From positions 214,753-278,752 of the forward strand of contig NZ_WNZY01000005.1 in NCBI RefSeq assembly GCF_009725205.1: DNA of 64,000 bases, in the 5' to 3' direction. A program made the translations under genes and the position numbers. This DNA is from Paenibacillus timonensis. GTDB taxonomy: Bacteria; Bacillota; Bacilli; Paenibacillales; Paenibacillaceae. How positions within the stretch are numbered: the stretch's first letter is position 1; each line of letters opens with the position of its first letter. The notes below the pieces were generated by a model. It saw only the letters and a list, made by a program, of their open reading frames with translations. It was not told the DNA's origin and ran no database searches. Of this stretch, positions 1 to 8,364 are shown piece after piece.

Positions 1-10
1 TGATTGATCA

Positions 11-17
11 CTCCTTT
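11..17 (-). promoter_or_regulatory. Ribosome binding site of a gene beyond the left edge
   Basis: On the minus strand this reads AAAGGAG, followed by ten bases up to the window edge. It lies just downstream of the sensor kinase stop codon. A minus-strand gene therefore probably starts within a few bases outside the window. In BceRS-type loci that position usually holds the ATPase of the cognate BceAB-type ABC transporter, which is an inference here. Confidence 0.45.
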
Positions 18-98
18 GTCCTACCCTAATCTTAACTTGCCCGGAATGGAGTTTCCTGCGTTTCACCGAACAAAGCAAACGAGCATGTGACATTGTTG

Positions 99-1106
99 TC
101 ACATGCCCAGGGTATGGACGTAAGTATTGCTCCTCGGAAAATACAACGTAAAGGTGGTTCCTACACCGGGCGTTGATTCAACGCTCATCCGAATCGACAG
201 GGAGTCCGCGACCTTCTTTGCCAAATACAACCCCATTCCGGTGGCAGCGTGATCATCATGGTTCTTCGTAGAGGTAAATCCTTTCTCGAATATACGCGGC
301 AGGTCCTTCACTTCAATCCCCCGACCGCTGTCGCGGACGCAAAGCCAGGCCTGTCCATCCGGCGATATTCCAGAACCCACGACGATATCAGAGGCCGAAC
401 TGTATTTCACCGCATTGGTCAACAGTTGCCGTACGATGAACGCCAACCATTTCGCATCCGTGAACACTTCCTGGACAGGCAGGTTGACATCAAAACCGAT
501 GCCTTTTTGCAAACACCATGCTCGCAGCTCGCGAATCTCATTAATTAGCAAGGGCTCCAGCTTCACTTGCTCGATATATAGATCGTTTTCGATGAACGGA
601 ATGCGTTTCTGGTGCAACTGGCGATCCAGCAACAGGTGAATGCGCAACCACTCCAGCCGCAGTTGCTCCTTCAGCGGCTCGTCGCCCATCCGATCGATCA
701 TGAGTCGCATGGCGGTTAATGGGGTTTTCACCTCGTGAATCCAGGACATCAGCTCATCCTTCTCCTCTTCCAACTGGGCGACAAGCTGCGACGTTTCCTT
801 GCGAAACTTGTCCGTTTGCTCGTTTAATCGATCCATCACGATAGATTGAAACGGACTTTCCGGCGCAGCGATCACGTTCAAATCGTACGTATCCTCCCAG
901 GCGGCTAGGCTTTGATAGAACCGGGTTTCCTTCGAATAACGGATCAGCAAAAATGCCGCAAATAACAATAGCGATAAGAAAACAATATATAACATCGGCA
1001 GGAACGGAATCGTCCGATCGATCGCGGCGACGGAGAGGAGCAGGAGCTGCAGGGCGATCACAAGCAGGATCCAGCTTAGGCGCTCTCGTAAGTATTTTCC
1101 GATCAT
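99..1106 (-). CDS. BceS-like intramembrane-sensing histidine kinase
   Basis: A 335-residue sensor kinase with two N-terminal membrane helices (about residues 12-30 and 36-57) and almost no extracellular loop, the layout of the BceS/intramembrane-sensing family. The phospho-acceptor region is around residue 125 (motif SWIHEVKTPLTA). The C-terminal HATPase shows the N-box (NAVKYS), DSGRGI and GMGLYLAKK boxes. The start overlaps the end of the response regulator gene by 4 bp (ATGA), so the pair is translationally coupled. Family members usually work with a BceAB-type transporter that detects antimicrobial peptides at the lipid II cycle. The transporter is not in the window, so the ligand is unknown. 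Confidence 0.85.
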   Translation of the reverse strand: MIGKYLRERLSWILLVIALQLLLLSVAAIDRTIPFLPMLYIVFLSLLLFAAFLLIRYSKETRFYQSLAAWEDTYDLNVIAAPESPFQSIVMDRLNEQTDKFRKETSQLVAQLEEEKDELMSWIHEVKTPLTAMRLMIDRMGDEPLKEQLRLEWLRIHLLLDRQLHQKRIPFIENDLYIEQVKLEPLLINEIRELRAWCLQKGIGFDVNLPVQEVFTDAKWLAFIVRQLLTNAVKYSSASDIVVGSGISPDGQAWLCVRDSGRGIEVKDLPRIFEKGFTSTKNHDDHAATGMGLYLAKKVADSLSIRMSVESTPGVGTTFTLYFPRSNTYVHTLGM

Positions 1107-1795
1107 AACGTCTGAGCCTCTTCGGTTGCTATATACCCTTGCCCTACCTTTGTTTCGATATAAGCGTCAAGCCCGAGGTCCTCCAGCTTTTTGCGCAACC
1201 GATTTACGTTTACCGTCAAGGTATTGTCGCTGACGAAATGCTCGTTGTCCCATAAGCTGCGGATCAGCTCCTCACGGCTGACGATGCGATTTTTTTGCTC
1301 CACCAGAAGCTTGAGGATGAGCATTTCATTTTTCGTTAACTCAATGGTCCCTCGCTCTGCCGTGATGGCGTTGCGTCCATATTCGATCGTTGCTCCGCGC
1401 CACGTCCTCAGCTCAACGCGTTCGGTATTATAGTTGTATACCCGGCGAAGCGTCGCCTGGATTTTGGCAATGAGCACCTCGAAATGGAACGGCTTCTGTA
1501 CAAAATCATCCGCGCCTAGCTGCATGGACATCACCATGTCGGTCGGATGGTCGCGCGAAGACAGGAAAATGATCGGCACATTGGAATGGGCGCGGATTTG
1601 TCGGCACCAATGAAACCCATCGAACTTGGGCAACTGGATATCGATCAGAACCAGATCCGGGCGAATGGCCGTAAATTCCTCCAAGACGTTGCCAAAATCC
1701 CGAACGCCATGTACCCCATAGGACCATTGCTGCAGACGTTCGCGGATTTCCTGAAACAAGGACGGATCGTCTTCGATTAACATGATTTGAAACAA
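1103..1795 (-). CDS. BceR-like OmpR-family response regulator
   Basis: Two-domain regulator of about 230 residues. The receiver domain has the acidic pocket (LIEDD), the phospho-acceptor Asp in LVLIDIQLP and the conserved Lys in VQKPF. The C-terminal winged helix carries TVNVNRLRKKLE. The frame is open to a GTG at 1807, but no ribosome binding site precedes it. I prefer the TTG at 1795, preceded by GGTGA, because family members typically begin with MF-x-IMLIEDD. It lies directly downstream of bioB and upstream of the kinase. It should control the cell-envelope-stress transporter operon expected to the left. Confidence 0.85.
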   Translation of the reverse strand: MFQIMLIEDDPSLFQEIRERLQQWSYGVHGVRDFGNVLEEFTAIRPDLVLIDIQLPKFDGFHWCRQIRAHSNVPIIFLSSRDHPTDMVMSMQLGADDFVQKPFHFEVLIAKIQATLRRVYNYNTERVELRTWRGATIEYGRNAITAERGTIELTKNEMLILKLLVEQKNRIVSREELIRSLWDNEHFVSDNTLTVNVNRLRKKLEDLGLDAYIETKVGQGYIATEEAQTL

Positions 1796-1869
1796 GCGAA
1801 TCACCACGTTTTTAGGATTCTATACCTAATTCAGTTTAATGGATTACGAGGCGTTTCGCTATCCTTCCG

Positions 1870-2871
1870 TTAAATCGCTGTTAGTTCGATTTCAAAGCCC
1901 AGATCCTCGATCATCCGGTGATCTAAGGATACATCTTGGCCTTCTGTCGTCATGTAATCGCCTACGAAGATCGAGTTCGCCGCATATAAGGATAGCGGCT
2001 GCAGTGTCCGGAGGCTGACCTCCCGGCCGCCCGCCACGCGGATTTCCTTCGATGGACAGATGAAACGGAACAAGGCCAACACTTTAAGCGCTTTTTGCGC
2101 CGGTACCCGTCCCGCCCGTTCCAACGGTGTGCCCGGGATGGCGTTCAAGAAATTGATCGGAACCGAATCGGCATCCAGATCGCGGAGCGCTAAAGCCATC
2201 TCCACGATTTCTTCATCCGATTCGCCCATTCCGATGATCACGCCGGAGCAGGGAGACATCCCGTGCGCTCTTGCGGTCTCGACCGTCGCCACACGTTGAT
2301 CGTAAGTATGGGTCGTCGTAATCGACGGATAGTTGGTCCGGCTCGTATTCAAATTGTGGTTATAGCGGTGAACCCCGGCTTCACTCAGTTTCTGCGCTTG
2401 CTCCTCCCTAAGGATGCCCAGGCAGGCGCAAATCTTCAGCGGCATCGTTGCGCGAATTTCGGCGACTGCCTCTACGACCTGCTCCAACTCCTTGTCGGTT
2501 GGCCCCTTGCCGGAGGCTACGATGCAATACGTTCCCGCCTTGCGCTGCAACGCCTCGCGAGCTCCAGCCACCAGCGTTTCCTTGTCGAGCAACGGGTATT
2601 TCGGGATCGAAGCTGTCGAGACCAAGGATTGCGAGCAGTACCCGCAATCTTCGGGACATAGTCCGCTTTTAGCATTGATGATCATGTTCAGCTTCACTTT
2701 GTTGCCATAGTAATACCGTCTGACCCGATACGCCGCCTCCATCAGCGGCAGCAATTGATCATTCTCGGCTTGTAATACGGAAAGCCCCTCCTCCCAAGTT
2801 AAAACCACTCCGTTTAGGGCTTTATCGGCTAGCGAATCCCAGCTCTGTCCTTCCGTCTTGCGTTGGTTCAT
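1870..2871 (-). CDS. bioB: Biotin synthase
   Basis: Radical-SAM biotin synthase, 333 residues, which inserts sulfur into dethiobiotin in the last step of biotin synthesis. The radical-SAM cysteines are seen in CPEDCGYC near residue 75 (C-x3-C-x2-C). Further family motifs are YNHNLNTS, GMGES and IPINFL-like PINFLNAIPGTPL, and the conserved Arg of the [2Fe-2S] site lies in KEIRVAGGRE. No other bio gene adjoins it, so it is a stand-alone bioB. A perfect-arm BirA palindrome lies 52 bp upstream of the start, which indicates repression by biotinyl-BirA. Confidence 0.97.
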   Translation of the reverse strand: MNQRKTEGQSWDSLADKALNGVVLTWEEGLSVLQAENDQLLPLMEAAYRVRRYYYGNKVKLNMIINAKSGLCPEDCGYCSQSLVSTASIPKYPLLDKETLVAGAREALQRKAGTYCIVASGKGPTDKELEQVVEAVAEIRATMPLKICACLGILREEQAQKLSEAGVHRYNHNLNTSRTNYPSITTTHTYDQRVATVETARAHGMSPCSGVIIGMGESDEEIVEMALALRDLDADSVPINFLNAIPGTPLERAGRVPAQKALKVLALFRFICPSKEIRVAGGREVSLRTLQPLSLYAANSIFVGDYMTTEGQDVSLDHRMIEDLGFEIELTAI

Positions 2872-2922
2872 CCATCATCCCAGCTTTCTATGCCTGATTA
2901 GCTCTACAGCAAATGAGCTCCT

Positions 2923-2957
2923 ATTGTTAACCTTATTATAAATTTATGGTTAACAAT
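2923..2957 (-). promoter_or_regulatory. BirA operator of bioB with embedded -10
   Basis: Perfect inverted repeat with arms ATTGTTAACC (2923-2932) and GGTTAACAAT (2948-2957) around a 15-bp spacer. This matches the arms of Gram-positive BirA operators such as that of Bacillus subtilis bioW. The minus-strand -10 hexamer TATAAT (2935-2940) lies inside the spacer, so bound BirA would cover the bioB promoter. A matching -35 is weak. Confidence 0.9.
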
Positions 2958-3010
2958 TAACCTTCTAGATTCTACCTGAAAGTTTGGATGTTGTGAAGGG
3001 TTCATTCCAT

Positions 3011-3039
3011 TTGGCATGGAGCGCGCTTGCCCCTACATA
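3011..3039 (+). promoter_or_regulatory. Possible promoter of the LysM/M14 peptidase gene
   Basis: TTGGCA (3011-3016), a 17-bp spacer, then TACATA (3034-3039). The -35 matches five of six consensus positions, the -10 only about three. It sits about 40 bp before the start codon. Confidence 0.3.
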
Positions 3040-3077
3040 GGTTGTTATAAGGCAAAAATGTGCAGGAGGGATTTGTT

Positions 3078-4268
3078 ATGCGTATACAAGTACGTTCGGG
3101 GGATACGTTATGGTATTACAGCCAGATCTTTCAACTTCCGCTGCAATTGATCGTGGATTCCAACCCGGGTATTCAAGCGGAAAGTCTTAGCGCGGGCCAA
3201 ACCATCCACATTCCCGGTTTTCTGTCCAGCGAATATCAGGTGAAAGCCGGGGATTCCGTTTGGAAGCTGTCCAGGGACCGCGGGGTTCCGATGGATGTGA
3301 TCCTTTTGCTGAACCAATCGGTGAATCCCAATCGGCTTGCGGTTGGTCAGCGGCTGCAGCTTCCGCTGCGAGTCACCTGGTTCGTGGTCGACATCCGTAA
3401 ACCGTACGATTCCGCTGCATTGCGGGAAGATTTGAACCGGTTGATGGACATCTACCCGTTTGTAGCCTACCAAAATATTGGAAATACGGTCATGAACAAA
3501 CCCATCCCTGAACTGCGCATCGGAAAAGGAAAGAAAAAGGTGCATGTCAATGGAGCTTTTCATGCGAATGAATGGATTACGACGCCGGTGTTAATCAAAT
3601 TTCTGAATCAGTATCTGCTTGCGCTTACGAATAGCAGCTCGATTCGCGGTCTGCCGATGTGGCCTTATTACGAAGAGGTTACTTTCTCGATGGTGCCCAT
3701 GGTGAATCTGGACGGTGTAGACCTCGTTATCCATGGATTGCCGAATCAGGAGCCTTACCGCAGCAACGTGCTGTCTTACAACGGTGGCAACACCGACTTC
3801 CAAGGGTGGAAAGCCAACATCAATGGGGTTGACTTAAACGACCAATTCCCGGCTTTATGGGAACGTGAGGTTGCTAGGAATCCGGTGGAACGCGGGCCTC
3901 GGGATTATCCGGGCACCGCCCCGCTGACCGAACCTGAAGCGATCGCCATGGCCAACTTGACCCGGCAGAGCGACTTTGATCATGTTCTCGCGTTCCATAC
4001 CCAAGGCCAAGTCATCTATTGGGGCTTCGAGAACCGCGAGCCGGCTTATGCCGAAACGATCGCGAATGAATTCGCCCGGGTCAGCGGTTACGAGGCCATC
4101 CGTAACGTGGAGAGCTATGCCGGATATAAAGATTGGTTCATCTATGATTTCCGGCGTCCTGGATTTACGATCGAGCTGGGAACCGGCGTCAACCCGCTGC
4201 CGCTCTCTCAATTTGACGAGATTTATGAGGAAAGCTTAGGGATTTTACTGGCCAGCATGTACATGTGA
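3078..4268 (+). CDS. LysM-containing M14 cell-wall peptidase (gamma-D-glutamyl-diamino acid endopeptidase type)
   Basis: 396-residue enzyme with two tandem LysM peptidoglycan-binding repeats (about residues 2-47 and 49-94) followed by a zinc carboxypeptidase domain. The zinc ligands appear as HANE (H-x2-E) and a later His in AFHTQGQ. The catalytic Glu is in FTIELGTG near the C-terminus. The architecture matches endopeptidase I of Lysinibacillus sphaericus and the Bacillus YqgT group, which cut gamma-D-Glu-diaminopimelate bonds in stem peptides. The frame runs back to a GTG at 3060, but AGGAGGG at 3064-3070 points to the ATG at 3078. There is no signal peptide, so it may act in the mother cell or on turnover peptides. 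A terminator follows. Confidence 0.88.
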   Translation: MRIQVRSGDTLWYYSQIFQLPLQLIVDSNPGIQAESLSAGQTIHIPGFLSSEYQVKAGDSVWKLSRDRGVPMDVILLLNQSVNPNRLAVGQRLQLPLRVTWFVVDIRKPYDSAALREDLNRLMDIYPFVAYQNIGNTVMNKPIPELRIGKGKKKVHVNGAFHANEWITTPVLIKFLNQYLLALTNSSSIRGLPMWPYYEEVTFSMVPMVNLDGVDLVIHGLPNQEPYRSNVLSYNGGNTDFQGWKANINGVDLNDQFPALWEREVARNPVERGPRDYPGTAPLTEPEAIAMANLTRQSDFDHVLAFHTQGQVIYWGFENREPAYAETIANEFARVSGYEAIRNVESYAGYKDWFIYDFRRPGFTIELGTGVNPLPLSQFDEIYEESLGILLASMYM

Positions 4269-4286
4269 GTGTAAACGCAAAAACAA

Positions 4287-4315
4287 GGCCCCCTGCTATT
4301 GCAGAGGGCCCTTTC
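4287..4315. terminator. Hairpin terminator between convergent genes
   Basis: Stem GGCCCCCTGC/GCAGAGGGCC (one mismatch) with a 4-base loop, followed on the plus strand by CTTTCT. It closes the M14 peptidase gene and lies between convergent genes. Confidence 0.75.
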
Positions 4316-4328
4316 TGTGTAAAGAGGC

Positions 4329-4595
4329 TTAAAAATTCATCATACCTCCGCGGAGGTTGGGGTTCATCATTCTGGACGTTCCCGTTCCGCTCTGACCGTG
4401 ACAGTTGTTGATCCGATCCTGAATTTGCTCATCCGTCAGATTGGGATGCATCTGTTTCGCATAGGGTAGCATCCAATCCCAAACTCCATTCGGATCGTTC
4501 TCTGCACCGTTGCTCGCACCAGCCGCATAAACTCCAGCCGCACCAATCCCCATCACCAATACGAAGGCAGCGATTCCAAGGCCAAGCTTCTTCAT
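4329..4595 (-). CDS. Small secreted protein with a CHG motif
   Basis: 88-residue protein of unknown function. The start is the ATG at 4595, preceded by AAGGAGG with a 9-base gap. An upstream in-frame codon at 4631 has no such site. Residues 1-25 form a clear signal peptide ending in an AYAAGA-like stretch. The mature part has PNGVWDWMLPYAKQMHP, a DEQ-rich helix, then NNCHGQSG and a Met-rich tail (RMMNPNLRGGMMNF). A single Cys next to His plus Met residues could suggest metal binding, but this is a guess. It is convergent with the M14 gene. Confidence 0.75.
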   Translation of the reverse strand: MKKLGLGIAAFVLVMGIGAAGVYAAGASNGAENDPNGVWDWMLPYAKQMHPNLTDEQIQDRINNCHGQSGTGTSRMMNPNLRGGMMNF

Positions 4596-4646
4596 GTTGT
4601 TCTCCTCCTTAGGCAAGCGATTGGCTTTCATTCTAGCAGGGGCGAA

Positions 4647-4678
4647 TTGAACATGCTATGATGACTTTTATAGTTCAA
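4647..4678 (+). promoter_or_regulatory. Promoter of the aldo/keto reductase gene, framed by an inverted repeat
   Basis: TTGAAC (4647-4652), 16 bp, TATAGT (4669-4674). The -35 is also the left arm of a perfect inverted repeat TTGAAC...GTTCAA (right arm 4673-4678, overlapping the -10 end). A dyad between -35 and -10 recalls MerR-type operators. No such regulator gene is adjacent. Confidence 0.55.
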
Positions 4679-4713
4679 AGAAACTCATCCTTCTATCGAA
4701 AGGAGTTCTGCAG

Positions 4714-5616
4714 ATGAAAATGAACCGTTTGGGCTCCTCCGACCTAATGGTTAGCGAAATCGGACTAGGCTGCATGTCGCTGGGAACGGATGAGTCGCAT
4801 GCGATCGCCCTGATCCACGAGGCGCTGGACCGAGGAGTTAACTTTCTTGATACCGCCGATCTTTACGATGCCGGAACCAATGAAGAAATCGTCGGCAAAG
4901 CGATCAAGGGACGCCGGGATCAAGTCATTCTAGCGACCAAAGTCGGCAACCGACGGATTCCCGGTCAAGATGGCTGGAGCTGGGATCCGTCCAAAGCGCA
5001 TATCCTGTCGGCGGTCAAAGACAGCCTGCGTCGGCTGGGCACGGATTATATTGATTTGTATCAACTTCATGGCGGAACGATCGAGGATCCGATCGACGAC
5101 ACGATCGAAGCTTTTGAACAATTGAAGAAAGAAGGCGTCATCCGGGAGTACGGAATTTCTTCCATTCGTCCGAACGTGATTCGCGAATACGTCTCTCGTT
5201 CCTCAATCGTCAGCGTCATGAATCAATACAGTATCGTGGATCGGCGTGGTGAAGAGGCTGCCTTTCCGCTGCTTCAGGAGCACCGGATCAGCGTGATCGC
5301 CCGTGGGCCGCTAGCAAGCGGAGCGCTGGCAGCGAACCGAGTACCTTCCAAAGGCGTGCTGGATTACGAGCTGGGCGAGCTTCGTGAACTGCGCCGGAAG
5401 CTGCAGGAGCTGGAAACGCCGGAACGCAGCTTAACGCAGCTAGCCATCCGCTATTCACTGGCCCATCCTGCAGTGGCCGTGGCCATTCCCGGAGCCAGCT
5501 CTCGTGAACAGCTGTTGCAGAATCTGACCGCGGCCGACATCCCCGAGCTAAGCGCCCAGGAAGTTGAGTTGATTCGCAGCTTGAGTAAAGCAAATCAATA
5601 TACGGTGCACCGTTAA
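4714..5616 (+). CDS. Aldo/keto reductase (YqkF-type)
   Basis: 300-residue NADPH-dependent aldo/keto reductase with a TIM-barrel fold. Visible motifs are the catalytic Asp and Tyr (FLDTADLYD near residue 48), the Lys in LATKVG, the His in YQLHGGTIEDP, and a C-terminal cofactor-binding stretch (AIPGASSREQL). Family members reduce a broad range of aldehydes and ketones, so the substrate cannot be named. AAAGGAG lies 8 bases before the ATG. It has its own promoter and a strong terminator, so it is monocistronic. Confidence 0.9.
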   Translation: MKMNRLGSSDLMVSEIGLGCMSLGTDESHAIALIHEALDRGVNFLDTADLYDAGTNEEIVGKAIKGRRDQVILATKVGNRRIPGQDGWSWDPSKAHILSAVKDSLRRLGTDYIDLYQLHGGTIEDPIDDTIEAFEQLKKEGVIREYGISSIRPNVIREYVSRSSIVSVMNQYSIVDRRGEEAAFPLLQEHRISVIARGPLASGALAANRVPSKGVLDYELGELRELRRKLQELETPERSLTQLAIRYSLAHPAVAVAIPGASSREQLLQNLTAADIPELSAQEVELIRSLSKANQYTVHR

Positions 5617-5625
5617 TCTAAAATG

Positions 5626-5662
5626 AAAAGCAGGCCATTCCAAGTGAACGGCCTGCTTTTTT
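5626..5662. terminator. Bidirectional terminator
   Basis: Stem AAAGCAGGCC/GGCCTGCTTT with a 13-base loop, flanked by an A-run and a T-run. It serves the aldo/keto reductase gene on plus and the convergent gene on minus. Confidence 0.9.
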
Positions 5663-5675
5663 GTTGCGATTCAGG

Positions 5676-6830
5676 TTATTTGACAGGGATCCATTCGATC
5701 CCCCAGTCGGAAATCAGACGGTTTAAAGCAGGGACATTGAGATATAACCGATCCCCCATGATCTTCGAGTTCGAACGGTCGACTTGAATGGACTGGGTTC
5801 CCGTGGAAACCGTATAACGGTAGGTTTTCATATCGCTACCTGCACTCCGCTCAACTTTCCACTTCAGACTTTCGGACACGGGTCGAAGAGGAACATATAG
5901 CTCTCGGTTAAGGCCAAAAAAAACGAACGGCAAAGCGATTTTCATATCGTTTACTGTCAAATTAGCCTCCCCCTCTTGAACGTATTCCAGCGTTTTGACC
6001 GGCAGCTGATTGGCTTCCAATTCGTCCGGGACTTCAGGTGCTTTTGTCGCGGCCGAGCCTTGTACTCGATCATAGAAAGCTTGAACCTCTTGATCGGTTA
6101 CGCTCCGAACCTTCCGAGTACGCACATCGTATAGATGCGTTTTCCGGGTAGATTCGTTATAAGCCAGCAAGAGTTCTCCTCGCTGTTCGTCATACCCCAG
6201 CAAAGAAGCCAGCAATAAACGATGCGTTTCCTGTGTATCGGGATTCATGCGAACGATTTCGTTCTGCTTGGCCGTCTCGCTATACCGCTCCATAAGCAAG
6301 GAGCCGTCCGGAAGCCAATAGGTCACAGGCCATTCTCCACTGTCGGAGACCTGACGGATGACTCCGTTCTGGTTGTTTTTCACGAAAAGGGCAACCTGCT
6401 TAGACCCCCCCTCGAAATGCATCACCTTACGAGTCCCGAATTTCCCGCTGGGTGAGTTCTGATATCCTGTTTTCCCCACCAACCGGTCTCCGGCCGTATC
6501 CAGATAGACTTCGCCGAAAGGTTGGGGAGTTAGGCCTTGCGTCATGACACGCACATAGGGACTCATTTCCTCTCCCCACAGCTCGCGGACGGTATCGGGC
6601 AACACATACCAATTTCCGTCCTCGGTCCGGGAGAGGACCTTCCGTTCAGATTTGCCGTCATCCGTTGTTAAATAGGCATTATAGTATGCTTCTTTGGTTT
6701 CCGGGTTCGTATAGGCATGGTAAAACGCCGCATCCGCGGCAGCTGTCGTACTTGCGATCATCGTCCAGGCCAAAGTTGTCGCTAGAACACCGTAAACCGC
6801 TGGTCGCAGCCGAATGTTGCCTAATTTCAT
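5676..6830 (-). CDS. Secreted protein with a C-terminal copper-amine-oxidase-N-like domain
   Basis: 384-residue exported protein. The ATG at 6830 is preceded by AAAGGAG; a GTG at 6848 in the same frame lies upstream of that site. Residues 1-35 are a signal peptide ending near TAAADAA. The middle part (about 40-270) looks like a beta-propeller-type read-out (repeated YDVRTRKV, LLLAYNE). Residues about 300-384 resemble the copper amine oxidase N-terminal (stalk) domain common in Paenibacillus surface proteins (LYVPLRPVSESLKWKV, VDRSNSKIMGDRLYLNVPALN). That domain is thought to be a scaffold rather than an enzyme. No catalytic motif was recognised. Confidence 0.75.
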   Translation of the reverse strand: MKLGNIRLRPAVYGVLATTLAWTMIASTTAAADAAFYHAYTNPETKEAYYNAYLTTDDGKSERKVLSRTEDGNWYVLPDTVRELWGEEMSPYVRVMTQGLTPQPFGEVYLDTAGDRLVGKTGYQNSPSGKFGTRKVMHFEGGSKQVALFVKNNQNGVIRQVSDSGEWPVTYWLPDGSLLMERYSETAKQNEIVRMNPDTQETHRLLLASLLGYDEQRGELLLAYNESTRKTHLYDVRTRKVRSVTDQEVQAFYDRVQGSAATKAPEVPDELEANQLPVKTLEYVQEGEANLTVNDMKIALPFVFFGLNRELYVPLRPVSESLKWKVERSAGSDMKTYRYTVSTGTQSIQVDRSNSKIMGDRLYLNVPALNRLISDWGIEWIPVK

Positions 6831-6980
6831 TCTCGTTTCTCCTTTCACCTCAATCTATTTAGTATAGACGACGAATGGTGGAGAAAGTTACGAGGTTTAC
6901 AAACCGAATCATACAACCCATGAACGGGAGACATACTACGCATGAGCAAATCAATATGACGAAGCAAAGGAGATTCTTTT

Positions 6981-7487
6981 ATGGGTGTGTTAGACGGTAA
7001 TCCGAAGCACGAGCCGATGCATTACGGTGAAATCTTTACCATTTGGGAAAGCTCGATGGCGGCCAAGATGATCTTGTCCTGCTACCAGCTGTTCACGTAT
7101 CATGCGGGTGACAAAGATTTGAAAGAGATTCTAAAGGATCTGATGGATCAAGCCAGGCTGGAAATCAAAGAATTGGACAAGTTGTTAACGGACAATGGGA
7201 TTACCCCCTCCCCGATGCTGCCGGAACGGCCGGAAGCAAAGCTGGAGGATATCCCGCCAGGCGCTAGATTTGCCGATGCGGAAATCGGGGCGAAGATTGC
7301 CATGGATACCGCCGCTTCATTAGCGGGTTGCAGCGGGGCAATGGGTCTGTCGATCCGGGAGGATATCGGTGCCCTGTTCGCCAAATACCATGCAACTAAA
7401 ACCGCGCTGGGACTAAGAATCTTGCGTATGAGCAAGGAAAAAGGCTGGCTAATTCCTCCCCCACTGCAAGTCAAGAAACCCGAGTAA
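6981..7487 (+). CDS. DUF3231 family protein (spore-coat related)
   Basis: 168-residue, mostly helical protein with the DUF3231 signature (MHYGEIFTIWESSMAAKM near the start, then LSCYQLFTYHAGD). The family occurs in spore-forming Bacilli, often with spore coat or germination genes, and has no proven activity. AAAGGAG lies upstream of the ATG. The C-terminal half shows an Ala/Gly-rich helix and WLIPPPL near the end. A strong terminator follows and overlaps the stop of the convergent gene. Confidence 0.8.
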   Translation: MGVLDGNPKHEPMHYGEIFTIWESSMAAKMILSCYQLFTYHAGDKDLKEILKDLMDQARLEIKELDKLLTDNGITPSPMLPERPEAKLEDIPPGARFADAEIGAKIAMDTAASLAGCSGAMGLSIREDIGALFAKYHATKTALGLRILRMSKEKGWLIPPPLQVKKPE

Positions 7488-7491
7488 AAAC

Positions 7492-7529
7492 AAATTAAGG
7501 GAGAATCCTTTGCGACTCTCCCTTAATTT
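7492..7529. terminator. Bidirectional terminator
   Basis: Twelve-bp perfect stem AAATTAAGGGAG/CTCCCTTAATTT. It overlaps the stop codon of the minus-strand comB-like gene and closes the DUF3231 gene. Confidence 0.9.
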
Positions 7530-8218
7530 ACATCCTCCCGTTCAATGATCGGGATTCCGTCGCGAATCGCTACTTTCATGACGAATTTCGCAGATCGCTC
7601 CTGTAAGCACAATTCCAAATCCTCGGGTAGAAACGCCGGCTGCTCCGGATCGAAAAACTTGGCCGCTGCCGACGATCCGCGTATGCGCTCCAAGGTTTGC
7701 GCCGCAGTTGGTCTACCTTCTCCACTTAATATCCCGGCGATATATTCCGCGCAAGCCAGATCGTCATCCCCCGTCGGATGCGAAGCGATCAAGTGCAGCG
7801 ACAGTTCGGGGCCCGAGCTCATGAGCCGGCTTTTGATCCATGCCGCCGTCGTGGCCGCATTAGAGAACCCCGTTACAAAAATGTGCTTGGCGTTCAAAGA
7901 GTTCAAAGTGGCCTCTACGCCATTCGTTGTTTTTTGAATCAACGTTTTTCCGGCTAGGTCAGCTAGCGCGATCCGAGCAGGCGAATTATCCAAATCAAAA
8001 CCCGGAATAGGCAAGCCATTAATTTCTCCCGCCAGCAAGAAATCGGGATGGTCCCGTTTGAAATGAAACGCCTCTTCCAGCGAACCGGCCAATATAATCC
8101 TTTGAGCTCCCCGGATAAAAGCGTAATGGGCCACCGTAAAAGCCCGGATCACATCGATCACCACATGGACCTCCGCATCCGCCAGCCGGTGGTTATTTCC
8201 CTGTATGATTTGGATCAT
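7523..8218 (-). CDS. 2-phosphosulfolactate phosphatase family protein (ComB/YitC-like)
   Basis: 231-residue member of the ComB family, which removes phosphate from 2-phosphosulfolactate to give 3-sulfolactate. Family motifs are the DVIRAFT segment near residue 22, GEINGLPIPGFDLDNSP, and TTNGVEATL. In Bacillus subtilis the homologue YitC works with YitD to make the sulfolactate that accumulates in spores. Here the partner comA gene (9787-10650) is on the opposite strand behind an MFS gene, so the pathway is split into two divergent units. AGGGTAGGGG precedes the start. Confidence 0.88.
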   Translation of the reverse strand: MIQIIQGNNHRLADAEVHVVIDVIRAFTVAHYAFIRGAQRIILAGSLEEAFHFKRDHPDFLLAGEINGLPIPGFDLDNSPARIALADLAGKTLIQKTTNGVEATLNSLNAKHIFVTGFSNAATTAAWIKSRLMSSGPELSLHLIASHPTGDDDLACAEYIAGILSGEGRPTAAQTLERIRGSSAAAKFFDPEQPAFLPEDLELCLQERSAKFVMKVAIRDGIPIIEREDVN

Positions 8219-8364
8219 GGTTCCCCTACCCTTTCTGTTTTGAACATTACCAGCTTATGCCTGATGGGTGGGAAGCCGTGCTAATGGATGCATACCCGAT
8301 TTCCGAATGACAAATAATGAACGTATTCATTGTGTTTCGAATTCAATCATGAGGAGCTAAACCC

